Source: Hemicordylus capensis (taxonomy: Eukaryota > Chordata > Lepidosauria > Squamata > Cordylidae). Taken from it: a stretch of 64,000 nt of DNA. The notes below the pieces were generated by a model. That model saw nothing but the letters and a program-made list of their open reading frames with translations, did not search any database and was not told the origin of the DNA. The translations under genes and the position numbers were made by a program. Positions 21,561-63,042 of this stretch are shown in pieces (the stretch's first letter is position 1; each line of letters opens with the position of its first letter). The stretch lies in assembly GCF_027244095.1 (NCBI RefSeq), contig NC_069657.1, positions 2,242,001-2,306,000 of the forward strand, read 5' to 3'.

Positions 21561-21939
21561 TCCGGATTAAAGACAAGAAAAACAGAAAACGTTATTATTA
21601 AAGCGTTATTAAAAACAGCAGGACATGTTAATTGTATTAAGCCATCCCCCGTGATTAATCAAGCAGCACCTGCGCAACGCACCTCACTGTGCGGCCCATC
21701 TGTAAAATGGGGTTGCCAACCTTTTCGAACCAGCCGTGCTCCTCCGTCTGTAGCAGCAGTGTGATCTGCAGGCTTATCTCCAGGTCAAGTGTTTCTGGTG
21801 GGGTGGAAATCAAGTAGGGTTCCTTAGCTGTTCAGTACTTCTTAACGAGGAGAATTTAGATGGTGGAGATGCCTGCAGCAGTGGCAATGGCTTCACCAGT
21901 TGCATTTCAACCTGCCCGCTGTAGGCGGGTGAGGACAGG
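21561..21939. other. Intergenic, nothing recognised
   Basis: No repeat or gene signature identified. Confidence 0.35.
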
Positions 21940-22135
21940 CTCTGTGGGAAATGGGGCCTTCAGCCAAAGGAGGATCCCCTGCTTTGCATTGCTAAGGTCC
22001 GAGGTTTAGTCCCTGGCACCAGGTATCTCCAGACTGGGCTAGGAAATGCCCCTGTCTGCTGCTGCCTGTCAAAGCAGGCAATGATGAGCCAGATTACGGA
22101 CCAAGAATCTGACTCAGCAGAAGGCAGCTTTACAA
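21940..22135 (+). mobile_element. tRNA-Ala-like SINE, forward, decayed
   Basis: Shows a CCCTGCTTTGCATTGCTAAG anticodon-arm region, a GGTTTAGTCCCTGGCACC box B region, and a tail AATCTGACTCAGCAGAAGGC then AGCTTT. Confidence 0.6.
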
Positions 22136-22590
22136 ATAGAGTTAGATTTTCTTGGAGAGCTTTCAACAATCTTTGTTCATAGAAATGAGATGACAAAATT
22201 AGATACTGAAAATACCACCGCTACTGCAGCCAAGGCTTCTTAGTAAGGCTAAACTTGTAATATCACATCGTACCATTCAATACTGATCATATTATTTAAA
22301 ACATGGTATCACTTTTACAGCAGAGGTAGGATCAGATTACCCATAACCCCCTGAAACATCCCTTTCTCATACATTTTTATATTCTCTTGCAGTTTTATTT
22401 CTGTAGCCATCAACGTTTGGGGACTCCTATTATCCGCTTGGGGTAGGTAGTTAGCCTGCTGGCTCACTGTTAATTGTTAAGGACCCTGACTGGAGGAGGA
22501 CCAAGAAATGTCGGAGCATCATATACCTCCTGCCTCATGGCACAGACTCAACAGAAGGTATAGGGTCACCTGGTTTGCGTGCCTCCCCAG

Positions 22591-22726
22591 CAGTGTTCCC
22601 TCAAACTGAGATGCCCAGATGTAGTTGACTACAAGTCCCAGAATCCCCAGCTGCAATGGCTTTTGCTTGGGGATTCTGGGATTTGTAGTCAATAATGTCT
22701 GGGAATCCCTGTTAGAGGGAACACTG
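22591..22726. mobile_element. hAT-like palindromic MITE, family B (copy 2)
   Basis: 136 bp. Ends CAGTGTTCCCTC and complement. Perfect 8-bp duplication CTCCCCAG at 22583-22590 and 22727-22734. The arms carry the GACTACAAGTCCCAGAATCC motif and its complement. It forms one long hairpin. Confidence 0.9.
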
Positions 22727-23104
22727 CTCCCCAGCAAAGTGAGTGAAGCCAGTGTGGAAAAGGCAGGTGAGCTGATAGATGATGAAGACTGAAGGAAGGG
22801 TTTGGTGTTGTTTTTTGGAGAGCCTGCAATGGGGCAGCCAGCACAGAGAGATGCTGCATCTCAGGATTCAGGATTTGGCCTCTCTGATCATGTCATCTGC
22901 TGCTGACTTCCAGGAATGTGCTGCTATCTTCCCAACCTCATCCAATGCTGTATATTTGTCTAAATAAACCAGATATGGCAACGGCACCGTCAGTCTGCAG
23001 TGACTCTCCTTCCTGGGGAAACCAGAACTGACGGTGCCCTGCAAGTCCCTGGAACATCCTGGAGAAGTGAGGTGACCAGAAGCCACATAACCACCATGTG
23101 GTCC

Positions 23105-23255
23105 TCCTATGGCCTTCAGACCACTGGGCCATCTAGCTGCCTGGCAATGGCTTTCCAGAGTTGCAAGCCCAGCTCTCCCTCTCCTGACTCTGCTGCAGCC
23201 TGGATCTGGGGTGGAATTTACCACCTTATGCATGCAGAAGGTTGCACAATCACTT
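23105..23255 (-). mobile_element. tRNA-Ala-like SINE, reverse, decayed
   Basis: GACCACTGGGCCATCTAGCT, GGCAATGGCTTTCCAGAGTT and TTATGCATGCAGAAGGTTGC follow the order of the family in reverse. Confidence 0.5.
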
Positions 23256-24774
23256 GTGGTTTTAGTGGATTTATTATCTTCTCTAATACTGAAAGCTCAT
23301 ATATTAATGTTGCCATTATTTTGCCCACAATCTTTTTTTTATCCTCTGTGCTTTCTTTTCCTTCCCCCCCAATATCTTCTGCTCAGTCCCTGAACTTTAG
23401 TTAAGTCATTACTGGAAGGCAGAGCGGGGAATAATGCAGAGAATTAGCATTATTTGTGGACTCTGTCATGGTGGAATTTTAGGAGGACATAGAATTTCTT
23501 CTGATTTGTAAAGCGTTCTCTTATTCAGCCAGCTGCCTTGCTTTTCTATTTAAATTTTGCCATTGATACTGCTGGCAGCTGAGCACACAACCCTCTCTTC
23601 ATTTTTCTTTGATTTTGCCCGTGGCTGTGAATGCCATTAGAAGTTAATGAAATGAATGTGTGTTGAGAGCTTAAATATTCTTAAGACTCTGGCATGGTGG
23701 AATTGTGTGGTGTGGATTCCATATTTAAGCTGTCAGTTCACAACTGGCACAGAACATGCAGGCATTGCTTAAATGATTGGACCGTACACCCCATGGTGGC
23801 ATTAAACAGGGAATCCAACTAAGACCAGAGACATGCAAAACTGCCTTATTCTGAGTCAGTCTCTCTAGCCTCTTTTGGAAGTGACCATGGTTTACTTTTC
23901 ATTTCATTTTGAAGCACATTCAAATATTCTTGGCACTCTCCCCCTTAGTCTCAAGTTCACTAACATCAGCATTTCAGCCAAGTTCAGGGTAGGTTAGGAT
24001 TTCTGAGTCTGGGCATTTGCAAACCATCCATGAAGCCAAAAACGGACATTTAAATAACTGAAGTTGGGATTTGTCTGATGAAGGTTCCCTCCCCACACAC
24101 CCCAGTCAGGCACAATAGGAATTCTGCGATTTAAGAAGAACTTTCACTCATCTTTGCTATAGTTTTAAGTTTCTTATTTCCACAGGAAGAATGAATGCAG
24201 GATTTTCCACTTGTGTTAGCTGCCGCTGTCCTGACAAAAAATGTTTATATCTAATATTGCACATCCATATTTTCTCCCCACAAATAGGATTTTGAATCTT
24301 TGTTTAAAAATGAGGGGTTTTTTTTACAATTCCTGCTGCAATTGGGATTGCCAGTCAGGGCTACTACTGAATGTGCTGCAGGTAAAAAGGGGAGGTGCTT
24401 CCTGCAGAATCTCCCCACCATCTGTGACAGTCCATCTGTGTGTGTGTGTGTTTAATAAATAATTAGCACCAAGTGCTAGGAAAAGCATTGTTCTTTAATT
24501 TGACCAATGTATGTTCCCTTGCTCAATTAGCATTTCCCTCTGTATCTCCTTCCAAAATCTTCCTTACACTTGATTAATGTGCAGATTAAGAATCCATGCA
24601 CGATCTAGCAAATGACAAAGGAAGTGCTGTCCCCATACAAACAGACTGAGGATAATTATAAAGACACACAAACAAATGTGCTTCCCGCAGACGACAACAT
24701 GACTTGCGTGTTGGCCATTGGGCACTGCTTGCACATGAACATCTGTTGCTTTTTTGCACTGAGTCAAACCACTA
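23256..24774. other. Intergenic, AT-rich, nothing recognised
   Basis: Lower GC than its surroundings and free of obvious repeats except a short (TG)n near 24438. It lies midway between the TMX1 and NEMF starts. Whether it is conserved cannot be judged here. Confidence 0.35.
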
Positions 24775-25115
24775 GTCCAATAGCTTGTGATTGTGAGCCT
24801 TCTGGGGACAGGGAGCAATTTTATTTATCTATTTATATCTATGTAAACCACAGCAGGGAAATGCTTGGCTAACAAGCAGAAGGTTGCCAGTTTGAATCCC
24901 CACTAGTACTATATCGGGCAGCAGCGATATAGGAAGATGCTGAAAGGCATCATCTCATACTGTGAGGGAGGAGGCAATGGTAAACCCCTCCTGTATTCTA
25001 CCAAAGACAACCACAGGGCTCTGTGGGCACCAGAAATTGACTTGATGGCACACTTTACCTTTGGGAACTTTTTGTTGAAAGTGGTATATAAATATCCATC
25101 CTATAAATATTGGTT
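24775..25115 (+). mobile_element. tRNA-type SINE nested in a LINE tail
   Basis: The outer LINE tail starts GTGATTGTGAGCCTTCTGGG (about 24787) and resumes TTTGGGAACTTTTTGTTGAA (about 25060) to GTGGTATATAAATATCC. The inner SINE, about 24850-25059, has a GCCAGTTTGAATCCCC box B region, then GGAAGATGCTGAAAGGCATC, GGAGGAGGCAATGGTAAACC and TTGATGGCACACTTTACC. It is a different SINE family from the tRNA-Ala-like one. Confidence 0.7.
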
Positions 25116-25132
25116 GTATAGCTGAAGACGCC

Positions 25133-25290
25133 CTTCTCTGACTGGCAGCAACTCCTCAGGGTTTCAGGCAAGAGGCTTCCCCGTTCTCAGCCCTGCTACT
25201 GAAGAGCCTCATTAAGCAGAAACACCAGGGATTCCGCCTTGAATCTTCATCATCGTGCAAGGCATGTGCTCTTAGACAGTCATGCCAGCT
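25133..25290 (-). mobile_element. tRNA-Ala-like SINE, reverse, decayed
   Basis: TCTGACTGGCAGCAACTCCT, CAGGGTTTCAGGCAAGAGGC and ACACCAGGGATTCCGCCTTG match the family in order. Confidence 0.55.
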
Positions 25291-25544
25291 TTAATTATGC
25301 AAATGTATTTGCTTCTTCTCCCTTAATACTAAATCCCTACCTGCTGCTGGTATCTATAAAACACTCCAGAATAAGTAATACTCATTAGTTTGGTTAAATG
25401 GTTGCTGCAGAAGCCCAGGAGGCAGGTGGGTCCGATGTTCCCTGTCCAAAGGAGAGGCTGGCAGGCTAGACTGCAGGAGCTGCTCATTCTGGTCGTCCTT
25501 CTCTGCACCGCTTCCACCTCTACAAGAAGGAACAGCTTGTCCTG

Positions 25545-25870
25545 CGGGGCGGGGTGTGCATCAAAAGAGGCACAGTTGCTTTTCATTCTGGGAGCTCCGT
25601 TTGCTCCCCATTTTCTCCCATCCGGCCTTGCCCCAGGATTAATGAGAACTGCGCTGCCTGCAGGCTGGCCATTCGTCAGGTAGAGCTGGGCAGGCTGTCT
25701 CTCTTCCCCCGTCTCTCATGCCGCCCCAGCCTGAATAAGATCCGCGCTGTCAGTCTGCAGGCTGGCCACTCGTCAGGTAGAGCGGCGCGGTTAACCACGC
25801 AGCTCTACCTGGCGAATGGCCAGCCTGCAGCAGGCAGCGCGAGACGGGAGAGAGAGACTGCATACAATAC
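25545..25870. repeat. Palindromic dispersed element, family H (copy 2), with duplicated arm
   Basis: The arm CTGCAGGCTGGCCATTCGTC then AGGTAGAGC occurs at about 25659-25688. It recurs at about 25757-25783 and then inverted at about 25801-25831, giving a strong hairpin around GGCGCGGTTAACCACGC. A duplication inside the element, or nesting of two copies, would explain the extra arm. Confidence 0.6.
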
Positions 25871-25929
25871 CTTTCAGCCCCAAATAGCTGGGATTATGAC
25901 AGCGGGTGGGGGGGGGCACGACGATCAGT

Positions 25930-26292
25930 TCATCCTAGCCCACGTGCACCGGGCGTGCCCACCCCCCGCCCCCGAGATCCCCCCCCGCGGACTCCCTCCA
26001 TCCCGCGGCCCTCGCCGTTCCCAGAGCCTCCGGCAGAGGCCCCGCCCCCGGGCAGCGTGGCCCCGCCCCCACGGGCTCCTGAGTTCTTTCCCGAGGGTCA
26101 GAGGAGAAATTTTGGCCTGACTGCCTTGCCGTAGCGCCTAGGTCGAGCGCGCATGCGTATGGGCCACTCCTCCGCTCCTGTCAGGGTCCCGGAAGGCAGC
26201 GGAAGTGGTGGAGGGAAGAGCGGAGGAGGCCCACCAGACCAGACCCGACCCCCGGAGGCCGGCGCTGCCCGCCCAGCCGCCTCCCTCTCGCC
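25930..26292 (+). promoter_or_regulatory. NEMF promoter and 5'UTR, CpG-rich
   Basis: GC-rich with many CpGs. NRF1-like GCGCATGCGT at 26149-26158 and ETS/GABPA-type CGGAAGTG at 26200-26207 (the same octamer as in the TMX1 promoter). No TATA box. The start codon at 26293 follows CTCTCGCC, a fair Kozak context. The transcription start was not determined. Confidence 0.65.
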
Positions 26293-56593
<30,301 letters not shown>

Positions 56594-56662
56594 CGACCGC
56601 CTCTCAGACCTGCAGCTTGGAGTGGTCTTTGCCCACTGACACGAGCTCCTTCTGGTTTCACT

Positions 56663-56668
56663 AATAAA
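56663..56668 (+). terminator. NEMF polyadenylation signal
   Basis: AATAAA 70 nt after the NEMF stop codon; cleavage expected near 56680-56695. This gives a 3'UTR of only about 90-100 nt. A longer isoform cannot be excluded. Confidence 0.65.
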
Positions 56669-56694
56669 ATCCAATAAGCTGACGGTGATTCTGA

Positions 56695-57350
56695 CTGTTA
56701 ATTGAAGCAAGTGAGAACAGAGCAGATGTCTTTTGCTTTGGGTCGAGTTCTGCATTTGTAAGGGCTGGATGTGCTAATGTGCCCACCCTGAGTCCTCTGG
56801 TAGGGGAGAGAGATGGTGCATCTCACTCAGTATTGCCCACACTGGCTGGCAGCGGCTTCTCCAGCGTTTCAGGCAGGAGTCTGTAAACCTCAAAGACTCC
56901 ACCACGCCTACTGAGGGGTGCACCTGTGCTCACTGCATGGTGCGTGAGCCCCTGACTGTGCTGCATCCTGTTCTACTGGGCAGCCTTTCGCCACGAAGTT
57001 GGGTGTTGGCTTGCAACAGGCACAGGCTGACCTGCAGCACCCTGCCCAGGGGCACAGGAAGGCTCCAACTGTACAAGGCAAAGTCTTCTGGCTGGAGGCG
57101 GCGTCTGGAGCTCCTTGGCCATCAGTGGGCTGCATGCTTCTGCCCTCTGGCGTGGCCCTCTCCTCCATCCGCCAGCTCGGTGCTTAGGGCTCCCCGCTGC
57201 AGGAGGCCCCTGGGTACACTGGGATGGAACGGCACACACACACACACCCTGGCCCTTCACGCAAGGAGGCTGGGCCGGGAGCACCCAGGCGGAGGTCAAC
57301 AGCAGCAGGGGTGGGGGAAAGAAGAGGTGAAGCACCGAGTCCCTCTGCAC
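56695..57350. other. Intergenic gap between convergent NEMF and KLHDC2 ends
   Basis: Holds a reverse fragment of the tRNA-Ala-like SINE at about 56818-56885 (CAGTATTGCCCACACTGGCT) and a short (CA)n at about 57233-57247. Otherwise nothing is recognised. Confidence 0.5.
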
Positions 57351-57364
57351 TTGCATTAAATACA

Positions 57365-57370
57365 TTTATT
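57365..57370 (-). terminator. Candidate distal KLHDC2 polyA signal
   Basis: Minus-strand AATAAA about 190 nt past the stop codon. A second, proximal AATAAA at 57546-57551 lies only 9 nt past the stop. Which is used is unknown. Confidence 0.5.
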
Positions 57371-57560
57371 GCAAACAACTTTTGACACAAAAATAGGTTC
57401 TCTCTCTAGGCCATTCACATGCAACAAAGGAGGTCAGAGTCCAGAAGCAGCTAGCTACAAGAAGGCAAAAATAAGTCACCTCTACAGACATCACGCTTGC
57501 CACACAGCAGGGATGGTCAAATATTACATCTCTTTATAGGAGGGCTTTATTCCTCGGCCC

Positions 57561-60031
57561 CTACGAGCCAGACGTGTTGTTGCTGCCAAAGCGCTGGTGG
57601 AGGCTGTGGAGCAGGTGGGGGGGCAGGCAGTGCCAGGAGCTGGCCAGGAGCTCCTTGAAGCAGAGGGCGGCCTCCAGGCACAGTCTGGCGGGAGAGGAGA
57701 GCAGAGTCAGCTGGGGCCACCGCCCGCCCGCCAGCCCCAGGGCTACGAGGAGGGGCCCCAGGACTCCCCAGGGGACTTCGAGATCAAGATCTCTTAGGGC
57801 GCTGTGGACTGGCAGGAGTCGCTCTGACCCCCCCCGCCATGCAAAAGCAACCCCCCCTCCCTGGCAGGAGTCGCTCTGCCCCCCCCGCCATGCAAAAGCA
57901 ACCCCCCCTCCCCACCGCTTTGCCTGTTAACCCTTTTTGTCCAACTTGCCACCACCCACACCCACCCCCCCGCTGGAGATGCTTCAACCAAACAAGCCAA
58001 GAGCCGCTTCCTGGTGCTGAGCCTCACCTGCCCAAATGGGAGCCTTGTCCGGGGGGGGGGGATTCTCTGCCAAGGGCCCTGCCCTCCCACCCCCAGTATC
58101 CATATCCTTCCTTGTCCTGCTGCATTGTGTGTGAGCAGAACCAGTCATGGCCATGAAGTTCAACAGGCACAGCTTTCCTCCTGGTGACGGCCATGACGGG
58201 AGGGCTGCCTGAGCTTGTCAAGGGGCAAGCCCTTGGGAGCCAGGGGTGGGCTTCCTCTCACCAGGGGCCCCCACTCCCAGTCAAGAGAAGCCCCAGGGCC
58301 TGCCTGGCTCCCCTCAGATGAAGCCCAGCACGGAGCTCCCCTCCCCTTTTGCTTCGCCTGCCACCTCATGGCCCCGATTCCCAGCTTTGTCTCTGCAACA
58401 TGCCAAGTGCAGGGGTACTTATACCTCACGAGAGACTTGGGCTGGAGAGAAAAGACCAGGATTTCGTTACTGTGAGCCTGAAAGAAAAAGAAAGAGGCTG
58501 CCGTTAGCACAGAGGCTGCGCGACTAGACACCCCCCTTGGATTGTCAGCCCAGCCAGCCAGTGTGTGGGACGTGGCCCACAGGTCAGCTGGCTGAAACTC
58601 CAGCCCCTTGGCAAAGTGATGGTGCCACCTGGACAGGAGAGCCAGCAACTGTCCTCTTTGCGTTTGGAGGGGCGATTCTCTCTGCTGCAACCTATTCCCT
58701 CGAGGGCAGGGGGGTCCAACTGGAGCCCTCCTGCAGCTCTGGGCCCACAACTCCCATCATCCCTGGCTCCTGGCCACTGTGACTAGGGCTTACGGGAATT
58801 GTAGTCGAACAACTGTTGGCGGGCCACACTTTTGATACCCCTGCACTGGGGGATGGGGCTGCAGGAGCTCAGTGCCAGAGGCCCTGCTTTGCCTGCAGAA
58901 GGTCCCAGGTCCAAGCCCTGGCAGCATCTCCGGGGGGGGGGGGGCGCTTCACGTAAGAACAGCCCTGCTGGATCTTGGGCCCATCCAGTCCAGCATCCTG
59001 TTCCACAGAGTGGCCTGCCCGATGCCTCTGAGAAGCCCACAGGCAAAGAGGTGGGGGTCTGCCCTCTCTCCTGCTGTTTTCTGAGGTCTCTCAATGGCTA
59101 CTAGTCGGAGGGCTATAGGCCACCTCCAGCCTCAAAGGCAGGATGCCTCCAAGTACCAGCTGGAGGGGAGTAACAGCAGGAGAGAGGGCCTGCCCCTTTC
59201 AACTCCTGCCTGTGGGCTCCCCAGCGGCATCTGGTGGGCCACTGTGCAAAACAGGATGCTGGACTAGATAGGCCTTGGGCTGGTCCACTAGGTCTGTTCT
59301 TATGTCACAGTAAGTACCAGAAACACAGTCTCCAGTAATTTAAAATTTCAAGAATCTCCAAAAACTCTTTACCACTCAGCCACTTCGAAACATCCCAGCA
59401 TAAGCACACTTCCTGCCATTGAGGTCCTTCCCAAGAGTGGTGCGTCCTAACAAGTCGGAGTGGGGGACCAAGGAGGCACAGCTGCCTCTCCTTCCCCGAG
59501 CTTGGTTGGCTCCTTTCTCTCCCACCCCAGCATTAATCAGAACTGTGGTGCCTGCAGGCTAGCCGTTCACCAGGCAGAGCCGTGCAGCTCTACCTGATGA
59601 ACAGCCAGCCTTCAGACTGAGCAGGGTGGGAGAGAGGAACAAACTGAGCCCCAAGAAGGAGAGGCAGCTAAGCCTCCTTTGGGGCGCACACCCACACCAC
59701 TGGCTCACTTCTGGTTCTCCCCCTGCCAATTCAAATCTGCCCTAGTAGTCCCTTCCAACAGTGTGTTCACATAACACCCAAGCAACATCTGGACCCTTGG
59801 GGGCTGTGGGGGGTGTGCGCACACGATGCAAGCACACAGGAAGATCTGCACAAGCAGAAATCTTTGAACAGTCTCAGAGTGGGCTCAGAGAAACCAAAGG
59901 AAGCAGGAGCCCCACCAGGACAAACATGATCCACTTCAAGCAAGTCTTGCTGGTCAGTCCGAAGGCCAACTGAAAACCCTCCAGAAATTGCCACATTTCA
60001 GTCACATTTTCCATCATTGACAGGTCAAGGA

Positions 60032-60062
<31 letters not shown>

Positions 60063-61269
60063 TACCTTGGCTAAAAACAAGGAGACCATCCTGGGCTTAG
60101 GAAGGTGTTGCTCCTTCCTGTCTGGTCTGAGCACAGCAGCAACTTCCCCTCCCTAGCCCCGTACATCAGAAGACAGAGAATGCTACGGGAATGTATCTCA
60201 GCACAGGGAGAAATGGCCCCTCTCGGAGAGCAGCCTATGCAAAGCCAGAAGTTTCGGCACCAAAATGGTTGCAGGATGTGACCACAGGCCACTGTGTTGG
60301 GAAGAGACTAACGGAGACCCTGCCAGGCTGCACCCAGGTAAGAGCCGGCCAAGAGACCCTGAGGCCCGGGCTCCTGCCTCGGCTGGATGTGCCAAGATGA
60401 TTCACGGTTCTACTACATGTCATGTCTGCTGCGACTGACCTTGGAAACTCTGGTCAACAAGCAGGATCCAGAGCCACTAAAACACATACAAACATACGTA
60501 TGGGGTGGGCGGGGCTGAGATGATGCTGTCCCCGCCTCCCGTGCCCCCCCGACACCGCCCTGCCCCCCACCCCACCCCCACCACCCCGAGACACACCAAG
60601 TGAGCATCCACGGACTTGGAACAGGCATGTCCCCAACACACTTACGGCTTTGTGATGGGCAAGTAAGTTGTTGGCACAGCCGCCAAAGACGATCACCTCG
60701 CCCTCGTCACTGGCGCAGGCCGTGTGCCAGAGCCTACAACAGAGCGGCCACAGAGGAAGGATTAAGACGACCCAGCCAGGGACCGGGCCAAGACACAGAG
60801 AAATGCTGGGCTGGGAGTCACAGGGGACCCCCCCCCGTGTGGAAGGGAGCTGCGGGAGGGAATGTCCCTGGGCCCCGGAGGGAGAAGGGGCCCCCCACCA
60901 GCTGAGCAACTGCTCTGTCTCCCTCCCACCACTCTGAAGAAGAAGGCCGGGGGGGGAGCAGGGGGGCCCATCCTCACTTTTTGTCCCACTCCCACCTTTC
61001 TACACTCCTAGACAGACCACAAGAAGTCACATCTAGGCCAAATCTCGCAAGGCTGGACACGCCACCACAGAAAACCTGCCAAGGGTGGGAACCTGGCAAG
61101 CCATCTGCATACATTCATTGCACAGATTCTGCTTATTTACCATCTTGCCATATAGTAGATCACATATTCCTATTTACAACCAAGATATACCCAATACCCC
61201 CCCGTAAGATATACACACTGCATGACTGGATGTTTTCACAAACATTATTCTCACTCAGAAATGTTTATG

Positions 61270-61305
<36 letters not shown>

Positions 61306-62987
61306 CATATATATATACACATACATACATGTTTCCCTGAAAGACCTCTCCCCACTGCTGAATAGCAAATCACTTTCAAAATTGAGGAGAATTTTGAACA
61401 TGGTTGCAAGACTGTATTGGGGGAAGGAGAGGGCAAAGATTACAATTCAAAAACCCCCACAAACCCGGGGCACAGCTGTAACAGAAGGTGGACCAAGTGT
61501 CCCTCAGCCCGGGGGGTGGGGGGAGTGGGCACTGGCTGGGTGACAGTTCACTCTTTGCTCTCGTGCATGGGAAGTGTGGTGTAGTGGTTAGAGTGTTGAA
61601 CTAGGACCAGGAAGGCCCGAGTTCAAATCCCCATTTAGCCATGAAACTCGCTGGGGACTCTGGGCCAGTCACTTCTCTCAGCCTAACCTGCCTCACAGGG
61701 TTGTTGTGAGGAGAAACATAACCATGTACACTGCTTTGGGCTCCTTGGAGGAAGAGCGGGATAGAAATGCTAAAATAAACGAGAGCGCGAAAAAAAGGGC
61801 ATGCAGAAAATGTTCTCTTTTTCACTGTGGCCTTACAGTTCTTCTGCAGCAAAGACAGGAGAGCAGGGAGGAAGAAAGGTGGTGAGGGCCCCAGGGAGGC
61901 AGGGAGGGTCCCACTCCCACCTTGCCACGTCCCTGCCTCCAGGGCAGACCCACAACAGCTCTTTAGGTTCTCGCCAATTACGATCATCATCAACACTCTT
62001 GCAACAGGGCGATCCAGCTGTGTGGCAATTACAGAGCTCCCTGCTCTAAAGCACTTACAGTCTAAAAGGCCAACTGATCTGGGCCTCTTAGAGCGCTTCC
62101 CCATCTTTTAGGATAGCTGCTATTCTGCTTTCCAACAAACTCAAAACTTTGGAACACTTCTGGGAAAGAATCTGTCTTGTGTCTTGGCTATTGCTTTTCG
62201 CTGAATGTTGCCTGCTCTTAGTCTTGAAACGGACTTTGGTTGTGATCAATGTATTTTTGGCCAATAAAAGCAAAGCAATGATCAACAAGTGAGGGACGTT
62301 GGTACAGCGGAAGCTCTGATGTGGCATCATTACTGGGTGCTGCATTCCTTACCGGGGTTTTTCTGAATAGTTGTGCTCAAACTGGATCCATTCATTTTTG
62401 CTGATGCAATAAATCCAGGCATCACCTGCAAAACACAGAGCAGAGTTTTGTGCCGTGTTCTTGGTCCATGTTGCCAGAACAGGGCTGTCTTCAGTGGCAA
62501 TGTCATCCAGACCCCGCTGGGAGCTGCTTGCCTTCCACCAGGAGGGCTGATCGCTGCCAGCAGCTGTTCAGGAGGGGAGCTCGAGAGGTGAAGCCAAGGC
62601 TCCGGATACCCCAATGCCCAATCATATGGCCACTCAAGCAACAAGTGTGTGTTCAAATTCATTACTTTTCCCATACATTTGCTTAGTTTTCATTACGGTA
62701 ATCTCCATCTTAAATAACTTGGAATCTTTTTGTGCACGTGAAAAGAACAGGGTGGCGCAGTGGAAGAAGAGAGGGGGGAAATATGGAAAGGTTTCCCAGT
62801 TCTCTTTAGACAGTTTCTAAAATGTGAAACAGCAGCAGAGATTGTCAGGATGCCAAATTCCATGCCGGGTGTACTATGACTACTGGTTAGAAACGGAACT
62901 CCCCCCCCCCCCCCCGCCATGCCTGGGCCATCTTGGGGCCCTCTGGAACCACCTCAGAAAACAAACCCAGCCACCCCTTTTTGAAAG

Positions 62988-63042
<55 letters not shown>

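Noticed and set aside
21318-26292. Single bidirectional promoter for TMX1 and NEMF
   Set aside because: The starts are about 5 kb apart with two separate GC-rich islands and repeats between. Shared motifs are common in housekeeping promoters.
58160-58750. Extended KLHDC2 C-terminus by reading past the exon ending at 58425
   Set aside because: The frame continues only because the intron is open there. The donor at 58424 and the last exon at 57561-57684 give the conserved end.
59874-60134. Minus-strand frame with ten consecutive Asp
   Set aside because: It is the (ATC)n microsatellite read through in a KLHDC2 intron, with no splice support.
61571-61640. Possible tRNA gene with box A and box B
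   Set aside because: It continues into a SINE core and A-rich tail and recurs at several places. The cloverleaf is not complete.
62991-63041. CRISPR-like or regulatory array
   Set aside because: Simple (GT)n microsatellite. No spaced direct repeats of CRISPR type occur anywhere in the window.
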